Positions 8,474-17,781 of a stretch of DNA of 64,000 nt are shown one piece after another (position 1 is the stretch's first letter; every line of letters begins with the position of its first letter). The DNA lies in contig CP069300.1 in assembly GCA_016839165.1 (NCBI GenBank), positions 1,364,001 to 1,428,000 of the forward strand. Direction: 5' to 3'. Under the pieces are notes generated by a model. That model was not told where the DNA came from. It ran no database searches and saw only the letters and a list, made by a program, of their open reading frames with translations. The position numbers and the translations under genes were made by a program. Origin of the DNA: Bradyrhizobium sp. PSBB068. Lineage in GTDB: Bacteria; Pseudomonadota; Alphaproteobacteria; Rhizobiales; Xanthobacteraceae.

Positions 8474-9361
8474 GTGCCGGCGCTGATTGAAGAAGGGCGT
8501 GCCAAGGTCAACCTGACGCTGAAGGTGATCGGACGGCGCGTCGACGGGTTTCACGACCTCGAGAGTGTCGTCGCGTTTGCCGATTGCGCCGATCGTCTCA
8601 CGCTCGAGCCGGGCCCCGAGCTGTCGCTGACGATGGCCGGACCGCTGGCCGACGCCTGCGGCGATACCTCCGACAATCTGGTGCTCAAGGCCGCGCGGCT
8701 GCTCGGCGAGCGTGTCGTCGACCTCGAGGTCGGCCACTTCACTCTGGAGAAGGTGCTGCCGGTCGCGGCCGGCATCGGCGGCGGCTCGGCGGATGCCGCG
8801 GCCGCGCTGCGGCTGTTGGCGCGGCTCAACGAGCTCTCGCTCGACGACCGCAGGATCATGGAGGTCGCGCTGCAGACCGGCGCCGACGTGCCGGTGTGCG
8901 TCGCCTCGCGCGCCTGCGACATGACCGGCGTCGGCGAAGGACTGCTGCCGCTCGACCTGCCGAAGATGCCGGCCGTGCTGGTCAATCCGCGCGTGCCGGT
9001 TGCGACCAAGGATGTCTTCAACGCGCTCGGCCTGCGCCATGGCGAGCTCCTGATCGGCGCCACCGATATCGTGATGCAGGCGCCGTCCTGGCCGGAGGCC
9101 GGCCGCGCGGTCGATGACTGGATCGCGGCGCTCGGACGCGGCACCAACGATCTCGAAGCCCCCGCCGCGCGGATCGAGCCCGTCATCAGCGACGTTTTGT
9201 CCGCGCTGCGCGCGACCGCGGACGTTCGCTTGGTGCGCATGTCGGGCTCCGGCGCGACCTGCTTTGCGGTGTTCGCCTCCGATGCCGCCGCCGAGGCCGC
9301 CGGCGAACAGCTCCGCGCCGCGCATCCCGGCTGGTGGGTGCACGCGGGCTCGCTGAGCTGA
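8474..9361 (+). CDS. ispE: 4-(cytidine 5'-diphospho)-2-C-methyl-D-erythritol kinase
   Basis: A 295-residue GHMP kinase of the MEP isoprenoid pathway that phosphorylates CDP-ME at O2 using ATP. It has the N-terminal AKVNLTLKVIGRRVDGFHDL substrate-binding motif, the GHMP phosphate loop LPVAAGIGGGSADAAAALR, the catalytic-Asp region QTGADVPVC, and the C-terminal MSGSGATCFAVF loop. The start is GTG at 8474, giving the family-typical short lead before AKVNLTL. Length is normal (~290). Confidence 0.97.
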   Translation: MPALIEEGRAKVNLTLKVIGRRVDGFHDLESVVAFADCADRLTLEPGPELSLTMAGPLADACGDTSDNLVLKAARLLGERVVDLEVGHFTLEKVLPVAAGIGGGSADAAAALRLLARLNELSLDDRRIMEVALQTGADVPVCVASRACDMTGVGEGLLPLDLPKMPAVLVNPRVPVATKDVFNALGLRHGELLIGATDIVMQAPSWPEAGRAVDDWIAALGRGTNDLEAPAARIEPVISDVLSALRATADVRLVRMSGSGATCFAVFASDAAAEAAGEQLRAAHPGWWVHAGSLS

Positions 9362-9375
9362 ACCCTCTCCTCTTC

Positions 9376-9722
9376 GTCATTCCGGGGCTCGCCGAAGGCG
9401 AGAGCCTGGAATCCATTCGTCCACGCGTGATGTGGCCCAATGGATTCCGGGCTCGTGTGGAGCCTGTCATCGTGCGCGCGTTCGCGCGACCCGTTGGCAC
9501 GCCCCGGAATGACCATGTCGCGACAGACGTGTGGCAGTGAGTGCTCAACATACTCGATGTCGTCCCGGCGAAGCCGGTACCCATAACCATCTATGCTCAT
9601 TGTTTGTGCGACGCCGTGGCCGCAGCCTTCTTTAACAACTCAACCCTGTGGTTATGGATCCCGGCCTTCGCCGGGATGACACCTGTGGATGTGGCGACAT
9701 CGCGTCTTCGCCGGGACGACAT
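9376..9722. repeat. two adjacent dispersed palindromic repeats in a 519-bp gene-free gap
   Basis: The gap 9362-9880 has no convincing gene. At 9376-9517 is a unit starting cgtcattccggggctcgccg and closing with cgccccggaatgacc. At 9558-9722 is a second type: gtcgtcccggcgaagccgg plus ccataacc, inverted as ggttatgg plus cccggccttcgccgggatgac. The second type recurs at 13308-13430. Short ORFs over these elements are reading-through artefacts. Confidence 0.7.
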
Positions 9723-9880
9723 CCTCTCTGCCGCACCATCCCACCGCAACGCCGGGCAGCGTTGCACCCCCGGTTGCTTGGCAAGCCAAACCCCGTTTGC
9801 CATAACAGGATGAAACAACAACGTTGCGCGTGCGGGACCGTTCGAACGACCGCCGGCAGCCAAAGAGCCGGGAGGATGCC

Positions 9881-10807
9881 ATGGCCAATATCCGAGTTCT
9901 CGCCACCGATCTCGAGTTTCCCGAAGGTCCCGTCGTGATGCCTGACGGCTCCGTCGTGCTGGTCGAAATCCGCGGCCAGCGGCTGACCCGGGTCTATCCC
10001 GACGGGCGCAAGGAGATCGTCGCCAAGGTGCCGGGCGGCCCGAACGGCGCGGCGCTCGGTCCCGACGGCAAGATCTACATCTGCAACAATGGCGGATTCT
10101 CCTGGATCCCGACCAAGAACATGATCATGCCCGGACCGCAGCCGGCGGATTATCTCGGCGGCTCGATCCAGCGCGTCGATCTGCAATCCGGCAAGGTCGA
10201 AACTGTCGTCACCAAATGCGGCGAGCACGAGCTGCGCGGGCCGAACGACCTGGTGTTCGACAGACAGGGCGGCCTGTGGTTCTCCGATCTCGGCAAGCGC
10301 CGCGCCCGCGACATGGATGTCGGCGCGTTCTATTATCTGAAGCCCGGCATGAACGAGATCGTCGAGGCCGTGCACGGCATCCTGCCGGCCAACGGCATCG
10401 GCCTGTCACCGGACGAGAAGACCGTCTACATCGCCGAGACGCCGACCGCGCGGCTATGGGCTTATGAGGTCTCCGAGCCCGGCACCATCAAGCCGCGCGA
10501 CGTGATCTATCGCGGCGAGCGCGGCAAGCCGATCGCAGGCCTCGGCGGCTACCAGATGTTCGACTCGCTCGCGGTCGAAGCATCGGGCAATGTCTGCGTT
10601 GCGACGCTGATCTCGGGCTGCATCTCGGTGATCGCGCCCGATGGCACCGTGGTCGAGCAGGTGCCGACCGGCGACCGCGTCACCACCAACATCGCCTTCG
10701 GCGGCCCCGATCTGAAGACCGCGTACATCACGCTGTCGGGCAAGGGTGAACTGATCGCGATGGACTGGTCGCGGCCGGGATTGCCGCTGAACTTCTTGAA
10801 TAAATGA
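9881..10807 (+). CDS. SMP-30/gluconolactonase/LRE family protein
   Basis: A 308-residue six-bladed beta-propeller hydrolase of the SMP-30/gluconolactonase family. The ATG at 9881 follows a good GGAGG at 9871-9875; an upstream frame extension to 9824 is ignored. Motifs: LEFPEGPVV (metal-binding Glu of the family), GGPNGAALGPDGKIYICNNGG, LRGPNDLVFD.QGGLWFSD and ANGIGLSPDEKTVYIAE, giving the Glu/Asn/Asp residues that bind the divalent metal. There is no signal peptide. It probably opens a sugar lactone, but the substrate cannot be read from the sequence. It stands alone between repeat elements. Confidence 0.88.
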   Translation: MANIRVLATDLEFPEGPVVMPDGSVVLVEIRGQRLTRVYPDGRKEIVAKVPGGPNGAALGPDGKIYICNNGGFSWIPTKNMIMPGPQPADYLGGSIQRVDLQSGKVETVVTKCGEHELRGPNDLVFDRQGGLWFSDLGKRRARDMDVGAFYYLKPGMNEIVEAVHGILPANGIGLSPDEKTVYIAETPTARLWAYEVSEPGTIKPRDVIYRGERGKPIAGLGGYQMFDSLAVEASGNVCVATLISGCISVIAPDGTVVEQVPTGDRVTTNIAFGGPDLKTAYITLSGKGELIAMDWSRPGLPLNFLNK

Positions 10808-10817
10808 TCGCACCTAC

Positions 10818-10971
10818 CGTCATTGCGAAGAGCCAACGGGTCCGCGCGAAAGCGCAACCCGATGACAGGCTCCGCGACGACTTGTCCGCCGAAGCCTTGG
10901 CGAAGGCGGAAGCAATCCATCTCTCCGCATATGTGGATCGATGGATTGCTTCGCTTCGCTCGCAATGACGG
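10818..10971. repeat. dispersed palindromic repeat
   Basis: The unit starts cgtcattgcgaagagccaac and ends cttcgctcgcaatgacgg, with internal pairing (gcaatccat...atggattgc). It is typical of intergenic repeats in Bradyrhizobium-like genomes. It fills most of the 200-bp gap before the GNAT gene. Confidence 0.7.
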
Positions 10972-11007
10972 TTAGAGTGCAGCCCGTTTCAACGTAGAGG
11001 ATACAAA

Positions 11008-11601
11008 ATGCCCTGGCTTGAACCGACCACCCTTCGCGGCGCACATGCGCGGCTCGAACCGCTGTCCCACGATCATCGCGACGGTCTGGTCGAAGCGGTG
11101 AAGGATGGTGGTCTCTCGAACCTCTGGTACACCGCCATTCCGCAACCGGAGAATATGGCCAAGGAGATCGACCGCAGGCTCGGCTTGCAGAAGGCCGGAT
11201 CGATGCTGCCGTTCACGGTGTTCGACGTCGAAGGCCGGATTTCGGGCATGACGACCTACATGAACGTTGATACGCCGAACCGCCGCGTCGAGATCGGCTC
11301 GACCTGGTACGCCAAGCGTGTGCAGCGCAGCGCGGTCAACACGCAGTGCAAACTGTTGCTGCTGCAACATGCCTTCGAGAAGCTCGATTGCATCGCAGTC
11401 GAGTTCCGCACGCATTTCTTCAATCACCAGAGCCGGCGCGGCATCGAGCGTCTGGGCGCCAAGCAGGACGGCATTTTGCGCAGCCACCAGATCGCGCCCA
11501 ACGGCACGTTGCGCGACACCGTGGTTTACAGCATCATCGCCAGCGAATGGCCGACGGTGAAGGCGCATCTCAATTATCAACTCCACGAAAAGGTGCGTTG
11601 A
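11008..11601 (+). CDS. GNAT family N-acetyltransferase (RimJ-like)
   Basis: A 197-residue acetyltransferase of the RimJ/RimL-type group. It starts PWLEPTTLRGAHARLEPLSHDH, the usual first strand and helix. VEIGSTWYAKRVQRSAVNTQCK follows and corresponds to the acetyl-CoA-binding loop, then FRTHFFNHQSRRGIERLGAKQDGILR, the 'N..S....E.LGF...G..R' motif of the family. The target amine is unknown. The next gene starts 29 bp downstream, so the two may be co-transcribed. Confidence 0.85.
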   Translation: MPWLEPTTLRGAHARLEPLSHDHRDGLVEAVKDGGLSNLWYTAIPQPENMAKEIDRRLGLQKAGSMLPFTVFDVEGRISGMTTYMNVDTPNRRVEIGSTWYAKRVQRSAVNTQCKLLLLQHAFEKLDCIAVEFRTHFFNHQSRRGIERLGAKQDGILRSHQIAPNGTLRDTVVYSIIASEWPTVKAHLNYQLHEKVR

Positions 11602-11630
11602 CCCTGACGTCATCGCCAAGAAACGAGACG

Positions 11631-13274
11631 ATGGAAACGTTCGATTATGTGATCATCGGCGCAGGCTCCGCGGGGAGCGTGCTGACCAATCGGTTGAGTG
11701 AAGACGCGGGCACGCGGGTGTGCGTGCTCGAGGCGGGGCCGAGCGACTGGCATCCCTACATCCATCTGCCGGCCGGCTTCATCAAGACCTTCCACATGAA
11801 GAGCGTGAACTGGGCCTACCAGCAGGAGCCTGGTCCCTACACCGGAGGGCGCAGCATCTATGCGCCGCGCGGCAAGACGCTGGGCGGCTCGTCCTCGATC
11901 AACGGCCACATCTACAACCGCGGCCAGCGGCAGGATTTCGACACCTGGGCGCAGCTCGGCAATCGCGGCTGGGGTTATCCCGACGTGCTGCCGTACTTCC
12001 GGCGCATGGAGCGAAGGATCGGCGAGGGCGACGACACCTATCGCGGCCGCGACGGCAATCTCACCGTGACCACGATGGACTGGCAGGATCCGCTCTGCGA
12101 GGCCTTCATGGCCGGAGCGGTCTCGCTCGGCATTCCGCGCAATCCTGATTACAACGGCCAGATCCAGGAGGGCGTGTCGTACTGCCAGCGCACCATCCTG
12201 AACGGCCGCCGGGTCAGCGCTGCGACCGCGTTCCTGCATCCGGCGCGCCGCCGTCCGAATGTCGATGTGCGCACGCATGCCCATGTCACCGGCATCATCT
12301 TCGAGGGCAAGCGCGCGGTCGGCGTGCGCTACAACCGCGGCGGCAAGCACGGCGATCCCCTGGAGATCCGCGCCACCAAGGAGGTCATCCTCTCCGGCGG
12401 CGCCTACAACTCGCCGCAGCTGTTGCAGCTGTCGGGCGTCGGCTCGCCCGCTTTGTTGCAGTCGCACGGCATCGAGGTGCGCCATGCGCTGCCGGGTGTC
12501 GGCGAGGGCCTGCAGGATCACTACGCGCCGCGCTCGGTGGCGCGGGTCAAGAACATCCGGACCATCAACGAGCTGCGCCGCGGCTTCAGCCTCTGGGGCG
12601 AGGCGATCAAATGGGCGACGACGCGGCGCGGGCTGCTGTCGCTGTCGCCGACCATGGTCTACTGCTTCTGGCATTCCGGCGAGACCACCGAGAGCTCCGA
12701 TCTGCAGCTCACCTTCACGCCGGCGAGCTACAAGGAAGGCGTGCAGGGCCAGCTCGAGGACGAGCCCGGCATGACGGTTGCCTCATGGCAGCAGCGGCCG
12801 GAGAGCCGCGGCTATGTCCGGATCCGCTCGGCCGATCCGTTCGCGCCGCCGATCATCCAGACCAACTATCTTGCCGAGGAGATCGACCGCCGCGTCGTCG
12901 TCGCCGGCATGAAGCTGGCACGCCGGCTGCTCGCCTCCGAGCCGCTCAAGCCGTATTTCGCCTATGAGGACTTTCCCGGTCCGAAGGTCACGAGCGACGA
13001 GGAGCTGCTTGCGGCCGCGACCCAGCGCGGCACCACCACCTTCCACCCCGGCTGCACCTGCCGGATGGGACCGGCCGACGCGCCGTGGGCGGTGGTCGAC
13101 GACCAGCTTCGGGTCCACGGCATGGAGGGCCTGCGCGTGATCGACGCCTCGATCATGCCGCGGATGATCTCGGCCAACCTCAACGCCTCGACTTTGATGA
13201 TCGCGGACAAGGCCTCCGACATGATCCGCGGCAAGGCGCCCGAGGCGGCGGCCAAGCTGCCGGAGTATGCGTGA
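11631..13274 (+). CDS. GMC family oxidoreductase (choline dehydrogenase-like)
   Basis: A 547-residue FAD-dependent glucose-methanol-choline oxidoreductase. The ATG at 11631 begins METFDYVIIGAGSAGSVLTN, the FAD-binding Rossmann motif. GMC signature 1 is in RGKTLGGSSSINGHIYNRG and signature 2 in SGGAYNSPQLLQLSGVG. The catalytic His is expected in TTFHPGCTCRMGP and the conserved Asn in ISANLNASTLMIADKA. Length fits alcohol/choline dehydrogenases. No betaine genes are nearby, so a general alcohol dehydrogenase is as likely as choline oxidation. Confidence 0.92.
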   Translation: METFDYVIIGAGSAGSVLTNRLSEDAGTRVCVLEAGPSDWHPYIHLPAGFIKTFHMKSVNWAYQQEPGPYTGGRSIYAPRGKTLGGSSSINGHIYNRGQRQDFDTWAQLGNRGWGYPDVLPYFRRMERRIGEGDDTYRGRDGNLTVTTMDWQDPLCEAFMAGAVSLGIPRNPDYNGQIQEGVSYCQRTILNGRRVSAATAFLHPARRRPNVDVRTHAHVTGIIFEGKRAVGVRYNRGGKHGDPLEIRATKEVILSGGAYNSPQLLQLSGVGSPALLQSHGIEVRHALPGVGEGLQDHYAPRSVARVKNIRTINELRRGFSLWGEAIKWATTRRGLLSLSPTMVYCFWHSGETTESSDLQLTFTPASYKEGVQGQLEDEPGMTVASWQQRPESRGYVRIRSADPFAPPIIQTNYLAEEIDRRVVVAGMKLARRLLASEPLKPYFAYEDFPGPKVTSDEELLAAATQRGTTTFHPGCTCRMGPADAPWAVVDDQLRVHGMEGLRVIDASIMPRMISANLNASTLMIADKASDMIRGKAPEAAAKLPEYA

Positions 13275-13307
13275 GGCAAGAGCCGGGCGCGGCGATGATC
13301 GTTCAGC

Positions 13308-13430
13308 GTCGTCCCGGCGAAGGCCGGGACCCATAACCACCGATGCGCATTGTTGAGCGCCTGTGAAATGACTAGTCCCGTCGACAATATCCGCCGCGGA
13401 GTATGGGTCCCGGCCTTCGCCGGGACGACA
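13308..13430. repeat. dispersed palindromic repeat between convergent genes
   Basis: The arms cgtcgtcccggcgaaggccgg plus gacccataacc, and tatgggtcccggccttcgcc plus gggacgac, form a long imperfect hairpin. It is the same family as 9558-9722. It lies between the GMC gene (+) and the monooxygenase gene (-), where it may serve as a bidirectional terminator. Confidence 0.7.
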
Positions 13431-13467
13431 GTGTGGGGAGCCGTTAGGTCACGGGAAAGAAGCCAGC

Positions 13468-14970
13468 TCAGCCGTAGACGAACGCCTTGTCCTCGAGGTC
13501 GATCGCCGGGAATTCGTCCTTCTCGGCCCAGTAGTCCTGGTTGTGCTGCCACTCCGGCTTGTCGCCGCGCTTCGGCAACAGGTGCATGCCGCGCATCATG
13601 TAGCCGGGGTTGAAGTTCTCCGGATCGATCCACGGCAGCAGCGGCATGTTGTGGTCTTCGGGGCGCAGCGCCGGCGTCACCTTGTTCGCGCCGGTCGCCT
13701 TCATGTGCTTGAGCATACGGCAGACGAAGTCGGCGACGAGGTCGACCCGCAGGGTCCAGCTGGCGCGGAAATAGCCGAACACCCAGACGAGGTTCGGCAC
13801 GCCGGTGAACATCATGCCGCGATAGGTCACGGTGTCCTTGAAGTCGAGCGGCTTGCCGTCGATCTCGAAGTCGATGCCGCCGTTGGCGGAGAGGTGGAAG
13901 CCGGTCGCGGTGATGATGATGTCGGCCTCGAGCTCCTTGCCGGACTTGAGCAGGATGCCCTTCTCGGTGAAGCGGTCGATCTCGTCGGTGACGACCGAGG
14001 CCTTGCCGCCCTTGATGGCCTGGAACAGGTCGGCATCCGGAACGAAGGCGATGCGCTGCCGCCACGGCCGGTAGCTCGGCGTGAAATGTGTGGCGATATC
14101 GTAGTCCTTGCCGAGAACGGCCTCGACCGCGGCCAGCAGATCCTTCTTGGCGCCCTCGGGGTCGGCGAAGGTCCGCTTGGTGAACGCGTCCTGCTCGAAC
14201 AGGATCTTGCGCCTGACGATCTCGTGGATCCAATGCTCGTCGACCTGCAGCCTGCGCAGCTCCTCGGCGATCTCGATCGCATTGCGGCCGGTGCGGAAAT
14301 AGGTCGGCGACCGCTGCAGCATGGTGACGTGGCCGGCGTCATTGGCCATCGCCGGGATCAGCGTCGCGGCGGTGGCGCCGGAGCCGATCACGACCACGCG
14401 CTTGCCCTTGTAGTCGAGGTTGTCGGGCCAGGTCTGTGGATGCACGACCGTGCCCTTGAACTTGGCCATGTCGGTCCACTCGGGCGTGTAGCCGGCGTCG
14501 TGGCGGTAGTAGCCCTGGCACATCCAGAAGAAGTTGGTGGTGAAGCGCAGCCGCTCGCCGGTGTCGATGCGGGTTGCATCGATGGTCCACAGATTGGTCT
14601 CGTTCGACCACTTCGCCGCGGTGATGGTGTGGCGATAGCGGATGTGGCGGGCGAGGTCGTTTTCCTCGATCACTTCGCCCATGTATTTCAGGATCTCTTC
14701 AGCACTTGCGATCGGCGCGCTGGTCCACGGCTTGAAGCGATAGCCGAAGGTGTGCAGGTCGCTGTCGGAGCGGATGCCGGGATAGCGATGGGTCGACCAG
14801 GTGCCGCCGAAGGTCTTCTGGGTCTCCAGCACCACGAAGCTGGTGCCGGGGGATTGTGTGGTGAGGTGATAGGCGGCGCCGACGCCGGAGATGCCGGCGC
14901 CTGCGATCAGGACGTCGAAATGCTCTGTGGTGACGGGCTCGGCGGCGCGGATCTGGGTCTGAACGTTCAT
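13468..14970 (-). CDS. Flavin-containing / Baeyer-Villiger-type monooxygenase
   Basis: A 500-residue NAD(P)H- and FAD-dependent monooxygenase. It has the N-terminal FAD motif DVLIAGAGISGVGAAYHL, then GGTWSTHRYPGIRSDSD. The central type I Baeyer-Villiger fingerprint FxGxxxHxxxWP is present as FKGTVVHPQTWP and is followed by the NADPH-binding VVVIGSGATAATL. ATGFHL is the usual second linker. Such enzymes convert ketones to esters or oxidise S/N atoms; the substrate is unknown. It is separated from the upstream moxR gene on the same strand by ~90 bp holding a terminator-like hairpin. Confidence 0.9.
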   Translation of the reverse strand: MNVQTQIRAAEPVTTEHFDVLIAGAGISGVGAAYHLTTQSPGTSFVVLETQKTFGGTWSTHRYPGIRSDSDLHTFGYRFKPWTSAPIASAEEILKYMGEVIEENDLARHIRYRHTITAAKWSNETNLWTIDATRIDTGERLRFTTNFFWMCQGYYRHDAGYTPEWTDMAKFKGTVVHPQTWPDNLDYKGKRVVVIGSGATAATLIPAMANDAGHVTMLQRSPTYFRTGRNAIEIAEELRRLQVDEHWIHEIVRRKILFEQDAFTKRTFADPEGAKKDLLAAVEAVLGKDYDIATHFTPSYRPWRQRIAFVPDADLFQAIKGGKASVVTDEIDRFTEKGILLKSGKELEADIIITATGFHLSANGGIDFEIDGKPLDFKDTVTYRGMMFTGVPNLVWVFGYFRASWTLRVDLVADFVCRMLKHMKATGANKVTPALRPEDHNMPLLPWIDPENFNPGYMMRGMHLLPKRGDKPEWQHNQDYWAEKDEFPAIDLEDKAFVYG

Positions 14971-15018
14971 CTTCCCTGGTCTTCTTGTTGGTTGGTTTGT
15001 TCGTTGGGCACTGGAAGC

Positions 15019-15046
15019 AAAACGCCGGAGCCATCGCCCCGGCGTC
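15019..15046 (-). terminator. probable Rho-independent terminator after moxR
   Basis: On the minus strand a GACGCCGG/CCGGCGTT stem with a loop of about ten bases is followed by TTTTGC. It lies just downstream of the moxR stop and upstream of the monooxygenase start, so the two genes are probably separate units. Confidence 0.55.
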
Positions 15047-15060
15047 TGCCGATTTTGAGA

Positions 15061-15903
15061 CTAGACTTCGCGGCGGCTGAGGAAGGCCAGCCGCTCGAAC
15101 AGGTGCACGTCCTGCTCGTTCTTCAGCAGCGCGCCGTGCAGCGGCGGGATCAGCTTGCGCGGATCGCGCTCCCTGAGCATCTCGGGCGTGATGTCCTCGT
15201 TGAGCAGCAGCTTGAGCCAGTCGAGCAGCTCGGAGGTCGACGGCTTCTTCTTCAGGCCCGGCACCTCGCGGACCTCGAAGAAGATCCGCAGCGCCTCTTC
15301 CACCAGGCGCTTCTTGATGCCGGGGAAGTGCACGTCGACGATCTGGCTCATCGTGTCGGCGTCGGGGAACTTGATGTAGTGGAAGAAGCAGCGGCGCAGG
15401 AAGGCGTCCGGCAGTTCCTTCTCGTTGTTCGACGTGATCATCACGATCGGGCGCAGCTTCGCCTTGATGGTCTCGCCGGTCTCGTAGACGTGGAACTCCA
15501 TGCGGTCGAGTTCGAGCAGGAGGTCGTTGGGGAATTCGATGTCCGCCTTGTCGATCTCGTCGATCAAGAGCACCGGGCGCTTCTCGTGGGTGAAGGCCTC
15601 CCACAGCTTGCCGCGCTTGATGTAGTTCTTGATGTCGGACACGCGGGCGTCGCCGAGCTGGCTGTCGCGCAGCCGCGACACCGCGTCGTATTCGTAGAGG
15701 CCCTGCTGCGCCTTGGTGGTCGACTTGATGTGCCAGGTGAGCAGCGGCGCGTCGATCGCCTTGGCGACTTCCTCGGCCAGCACGGTCTTGCCGGTGCCGG
15801 GCTCGCCCTTCACCAGCAGCGGGCGCTCGAGCACGATGGCGGCATTGACGGCCACCTTGAGGTCATCGGTGGCGACGTAGTCCTTGGTACCCGTGAATTT
15901 CAT
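15061..15903 (-). CDS. MoxR-family AAA+ ATPase
   Basis: A 280-residue AAA+ ATPase of the MoxR group. Walker A is in VKGEPGTGKTVLAEEVAKA (~residues 33-52), Walker B is PVLLIDEIDKAD, sensor 1 is IVMITSNNEKELPDAFLRRC, with the arginine finger in that FLRRCFF segment. MoxR proteins act as chaperone-like partners of VWA-domain proteins. A CoxE-like VWA gene lies divergently ~650 bp away with a small membrane protein between them, which supports a functional pair. Confidence 0.93.
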   Translation of the reverse strand: MKFTGTKDYVATDDLKVAVNAAIVLERPLLVKGEPGTGKTVLAEEVAKAIDAPLLTWHIKSTTKAQQGLYEYDAVSRLRDSQLGDARVSDIKNYIKRGKLWEAFTHEKRPVLLIDEIDKADIEFPNDLLLELDRMEFHVYETGETIKAKLRPIVMITSNNEKELPDAFLRRCFFHYIKFPDADTMSQIVDVHFPGIKKRLVEEALRIFFEVREVPGLKKKPSTSELLDWLKLLLNEDITPEMLRERDPRKLIPPLHGALLKNEQDVHLFERLAFLSRREV

Positions 15904-15995
15904 CGATCTGTTTGCCTTGCTTCGTTCGTCGGCCGTTCGGGCCTCAACATGAAACGACCGCTGTCACAGCGGCCGTTCGGGTGCAATTTTGTCGG

Positions 15996-16241
15996 TCACG
16001 TGCGTCTGATGAACGACACGATCACCAGCACGATGACCGCGCCGATGGTCGCGTTGATGACGTCGCGGATAGCGCTGCCGCCGAGGCTGATGCCCAAACG
16101 CGGCAACAGCCAGCTCGCCACCAGCGCACCGATGATGCCGACGACGATGTTGCCGATCAGCCCAAAACCCGCGCCGCGCACGATCTGTCCGGCGAGCCAG
16201 CCGGCGATCGCGCCGATCACGAGTGCTGCAATAATACCCAT
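15996..16241 (-). CDS. GlsB/YeaQ/YmgE family stress-response membrane protein
   Basis: An 81-residue protein with three hydrophobic helices separated by short Gly-rich turns: MGIIAALVIGAIAGWLAGQI, then FGLIGNIVVGIIGALVASWL, then a C-terminal ATIGAVIVLVIVSFIRR. This is the transglycosylase-associated (GlsB/YeaQ) inner-membrane family. The IIAALVIGAIAGWLAG start is diagnostic. The function is poorly defined; members are often stress-induced. It lies 92 bp upstream of moxR on the same strand, and a small hairpin (15952-15975) follows it. Confidence 0.93.
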   Translation of the reverse strand: MGIIAALVIGAIAGWLAGQIVRGAGFGLIGNIVVGIIGALVASWLLPRLGISLGGSAIRDVINATIGAVIVLVIVSFIRRT

Positions 16242-16550
16242 TCAAACCGCCTCACGCCGTTCTGCGTCAATGCTCCGTCACATACAATTCTAGTTGAAAA
16301 ACCCGGCCGGTCTAGCGTGGATTCCGCAGCGCAGCGGTCCCGGGAACGCTATCGGTATGGAATGTCGGGCGTCATCTTTCCGCTCCGCGGAATGACCGGC
16401 CGCGTTGCGCGGCGCGCCCGGCCGAGTGCGACTGTGCCCGGCGAGCGGACGTCCAACCCGGGAGGCAGGTGAAAGTGGATGGCTGATCCCGGGATGGAGC
16501 ACGGCGGGGGGCCCTTGACGGCACCGGCAGGGCGGGCGATCTAAGTAGCC
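16242..16550. other. 309-bp intergenic region, divergent promoters
   Basis: No gene was found. It separates glsB-moxR (-) from the VWA gene (+), so it must hold both promoters. A degenerate palindromic stretch at ~16313-16420 (gcgtggattccgcagcgcag ... ccgctccgcggaatgaccgg) looks like a decayed dispersed repeat. I see no clear -35/-10 pair. Confidence 0.4.
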
Positions 16551-17726
16551 ATGTTCCTGCAGTTCTTCACATCACTGCGCGACGCCCAGGTCCCCGTGAC
16601 GCTACGGGAATATCTGACCTTGATGGAAGCGCTCGACGCCGACCTCGCCGAACAGACGGTCGAGAACTTCTATTATTTGTCGCGCGCCGCCCTGGTGAAG
16701 GACGAGCGCAACCTCGACAAGTTCGACCGCGTGTTCGGCACCGTGTTCAAGGGATTGGAGAGCCTGCTCGACGCCATGGGCAAGGCAGAGATCCCCGAGG
16801 AGTGGCTGAAGAAGCTCGCCGAGAAATATCTCACCGAGGAAGAGAAGAAGCAGATCGAGGCCATGGGCTGGGACAAGCTCATGGAGACCTTGAAGAAGCG
16901 GCTCGAGGAACAGAAGGGCCGCCACCAGGGCGGCAGCAAGTGGATCGGCACCGCCGGCACCTCGCCGTTCGGCGCCCATGGCTACAATCCCGAGGGCGTA
17001 CGCATCGGGCAGGAGAAGAACCGCAACAACCGCGCCGTGAAGGTGTGGGACAAGCGCGAGTTCAAGGATCTCGACGGCAATGTCGAGCTCGGCATCCGCA
17101 ACATCAAGGTCGCGCTGCGGCGGCTGCGCAAGTTCGCGCGCACCGGCGCGCCCGACGAGCTCGACCTCGACACTACGATCAAGGAGACCGCCAACCACGG
17201 CTATCTCGACGTGCACATGCGCCCGGAGCGGCGCAACGCGGTCAAGGTGCTGGTGTTCTTCGATATCGGCGGCTCGATGGATTCGCATATCGAGCAGGTC
17301 GAGGAATTGTTCTCGGCCGCCAAGAGCGAATTCAAGCACATGGAATATTTCTACTTCCACAACTGCCTCTATGAAGGCGTCTGGAAGCAGAACAAGCGGC
17401 GCTTCACCGATCGCACGCCGACCTGGGACGTGCTGCACAAGTACCCGCACGACTACAAGGTGGTGTTCGTCGGCGACGCCTCGATGTCGCCCTACGAGAT
17501 CATGGTGCCCGGCGGCTCGGTCGAGCATGTCAATGAAGAGGCCGGCTCGGTCTGGCTCGATCGCATCATCCGCACCTATCCGCACGCGGTGTGGCTCAAT
17601 CCGGTGGCGCAGAAGCACTGGGACTATTCGGAATCGACCACCATCATCCGCCGCCTGTTCTCCGAGCGCATGTATCCGATCACGATCGAGGGGCTGGAGA
17701 ACGCGATGCGGGAGCTGGTGCGGTAA
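16551..17726 (+). CDS. VWA (CoxE-like) domain protein, MoxR partner
   Basis: A 391-residue protein. The N-terminal ~230 residues are charged and helical (FFTSLRDAQVPVTLREYLTL is the usual start of this family). The C-terminal ~170 residues form a von Willebrand A domain with the metal-ion site in VFFDIGGSMDSHIEQVEELF (D-x-G-x-S) and VVFVGDASMSPYEI. The family is DUF/VWA_CoxE and is usually encoded next to a MoxR ATPase, as here. It is cytoplasmic with no signal peptide. The likely role is metal/cofactor insertion or complex maturation with MoxR; the client is unknown. Confidence 0.9.
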   Translation: MFLQFFTSLRDAQVPVTLREYLTLMEALDADLAEQTVENFYYLSRAALVKDERNLDKFDRVFGTVFKGLESLLDAMGKAEIPEEWLKKLAEKYLTEEEKKQIEAMGWDKLMETLKKRLEEQKGRHQGGSKWIGTAGTSPFGAHGYNPEGVRIGQEKNRNNRAVKVWDKREFKDLDGNVELGIRNIKVALRRLRKFARTGAPDELDLDTTIKETANHGYLDVHMRPERRNAVKVLVFFDIGGSMDSHIEQVEELFSAAKSEFKHMEYFYFHNCLYEGVWKQNKRRFTDRTPTWDVLHKYPHDYKVVFVGDASMSPYEIMVPGGSVEHVNEEAGSVWLDRIIRTYPHAVWLNPVAQKHWDYSESTTIIRRLFSERMYPITIEGLENAMRELVR

Positions 17727-17781
17727 ACGCTAGAGGCGTCGCGCGCCGCCAGGCACGCCAACAACACCCAGGGAGAGTCCC

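Noticed and set aside
13543..16293. 916-codon plus-strand frame across the monooxygenase, MoxR and GlsB genes
   Set aside because: It spans three well-supported minus-strand genes, and the predicted protein is a low-complexity mirror with no domain.
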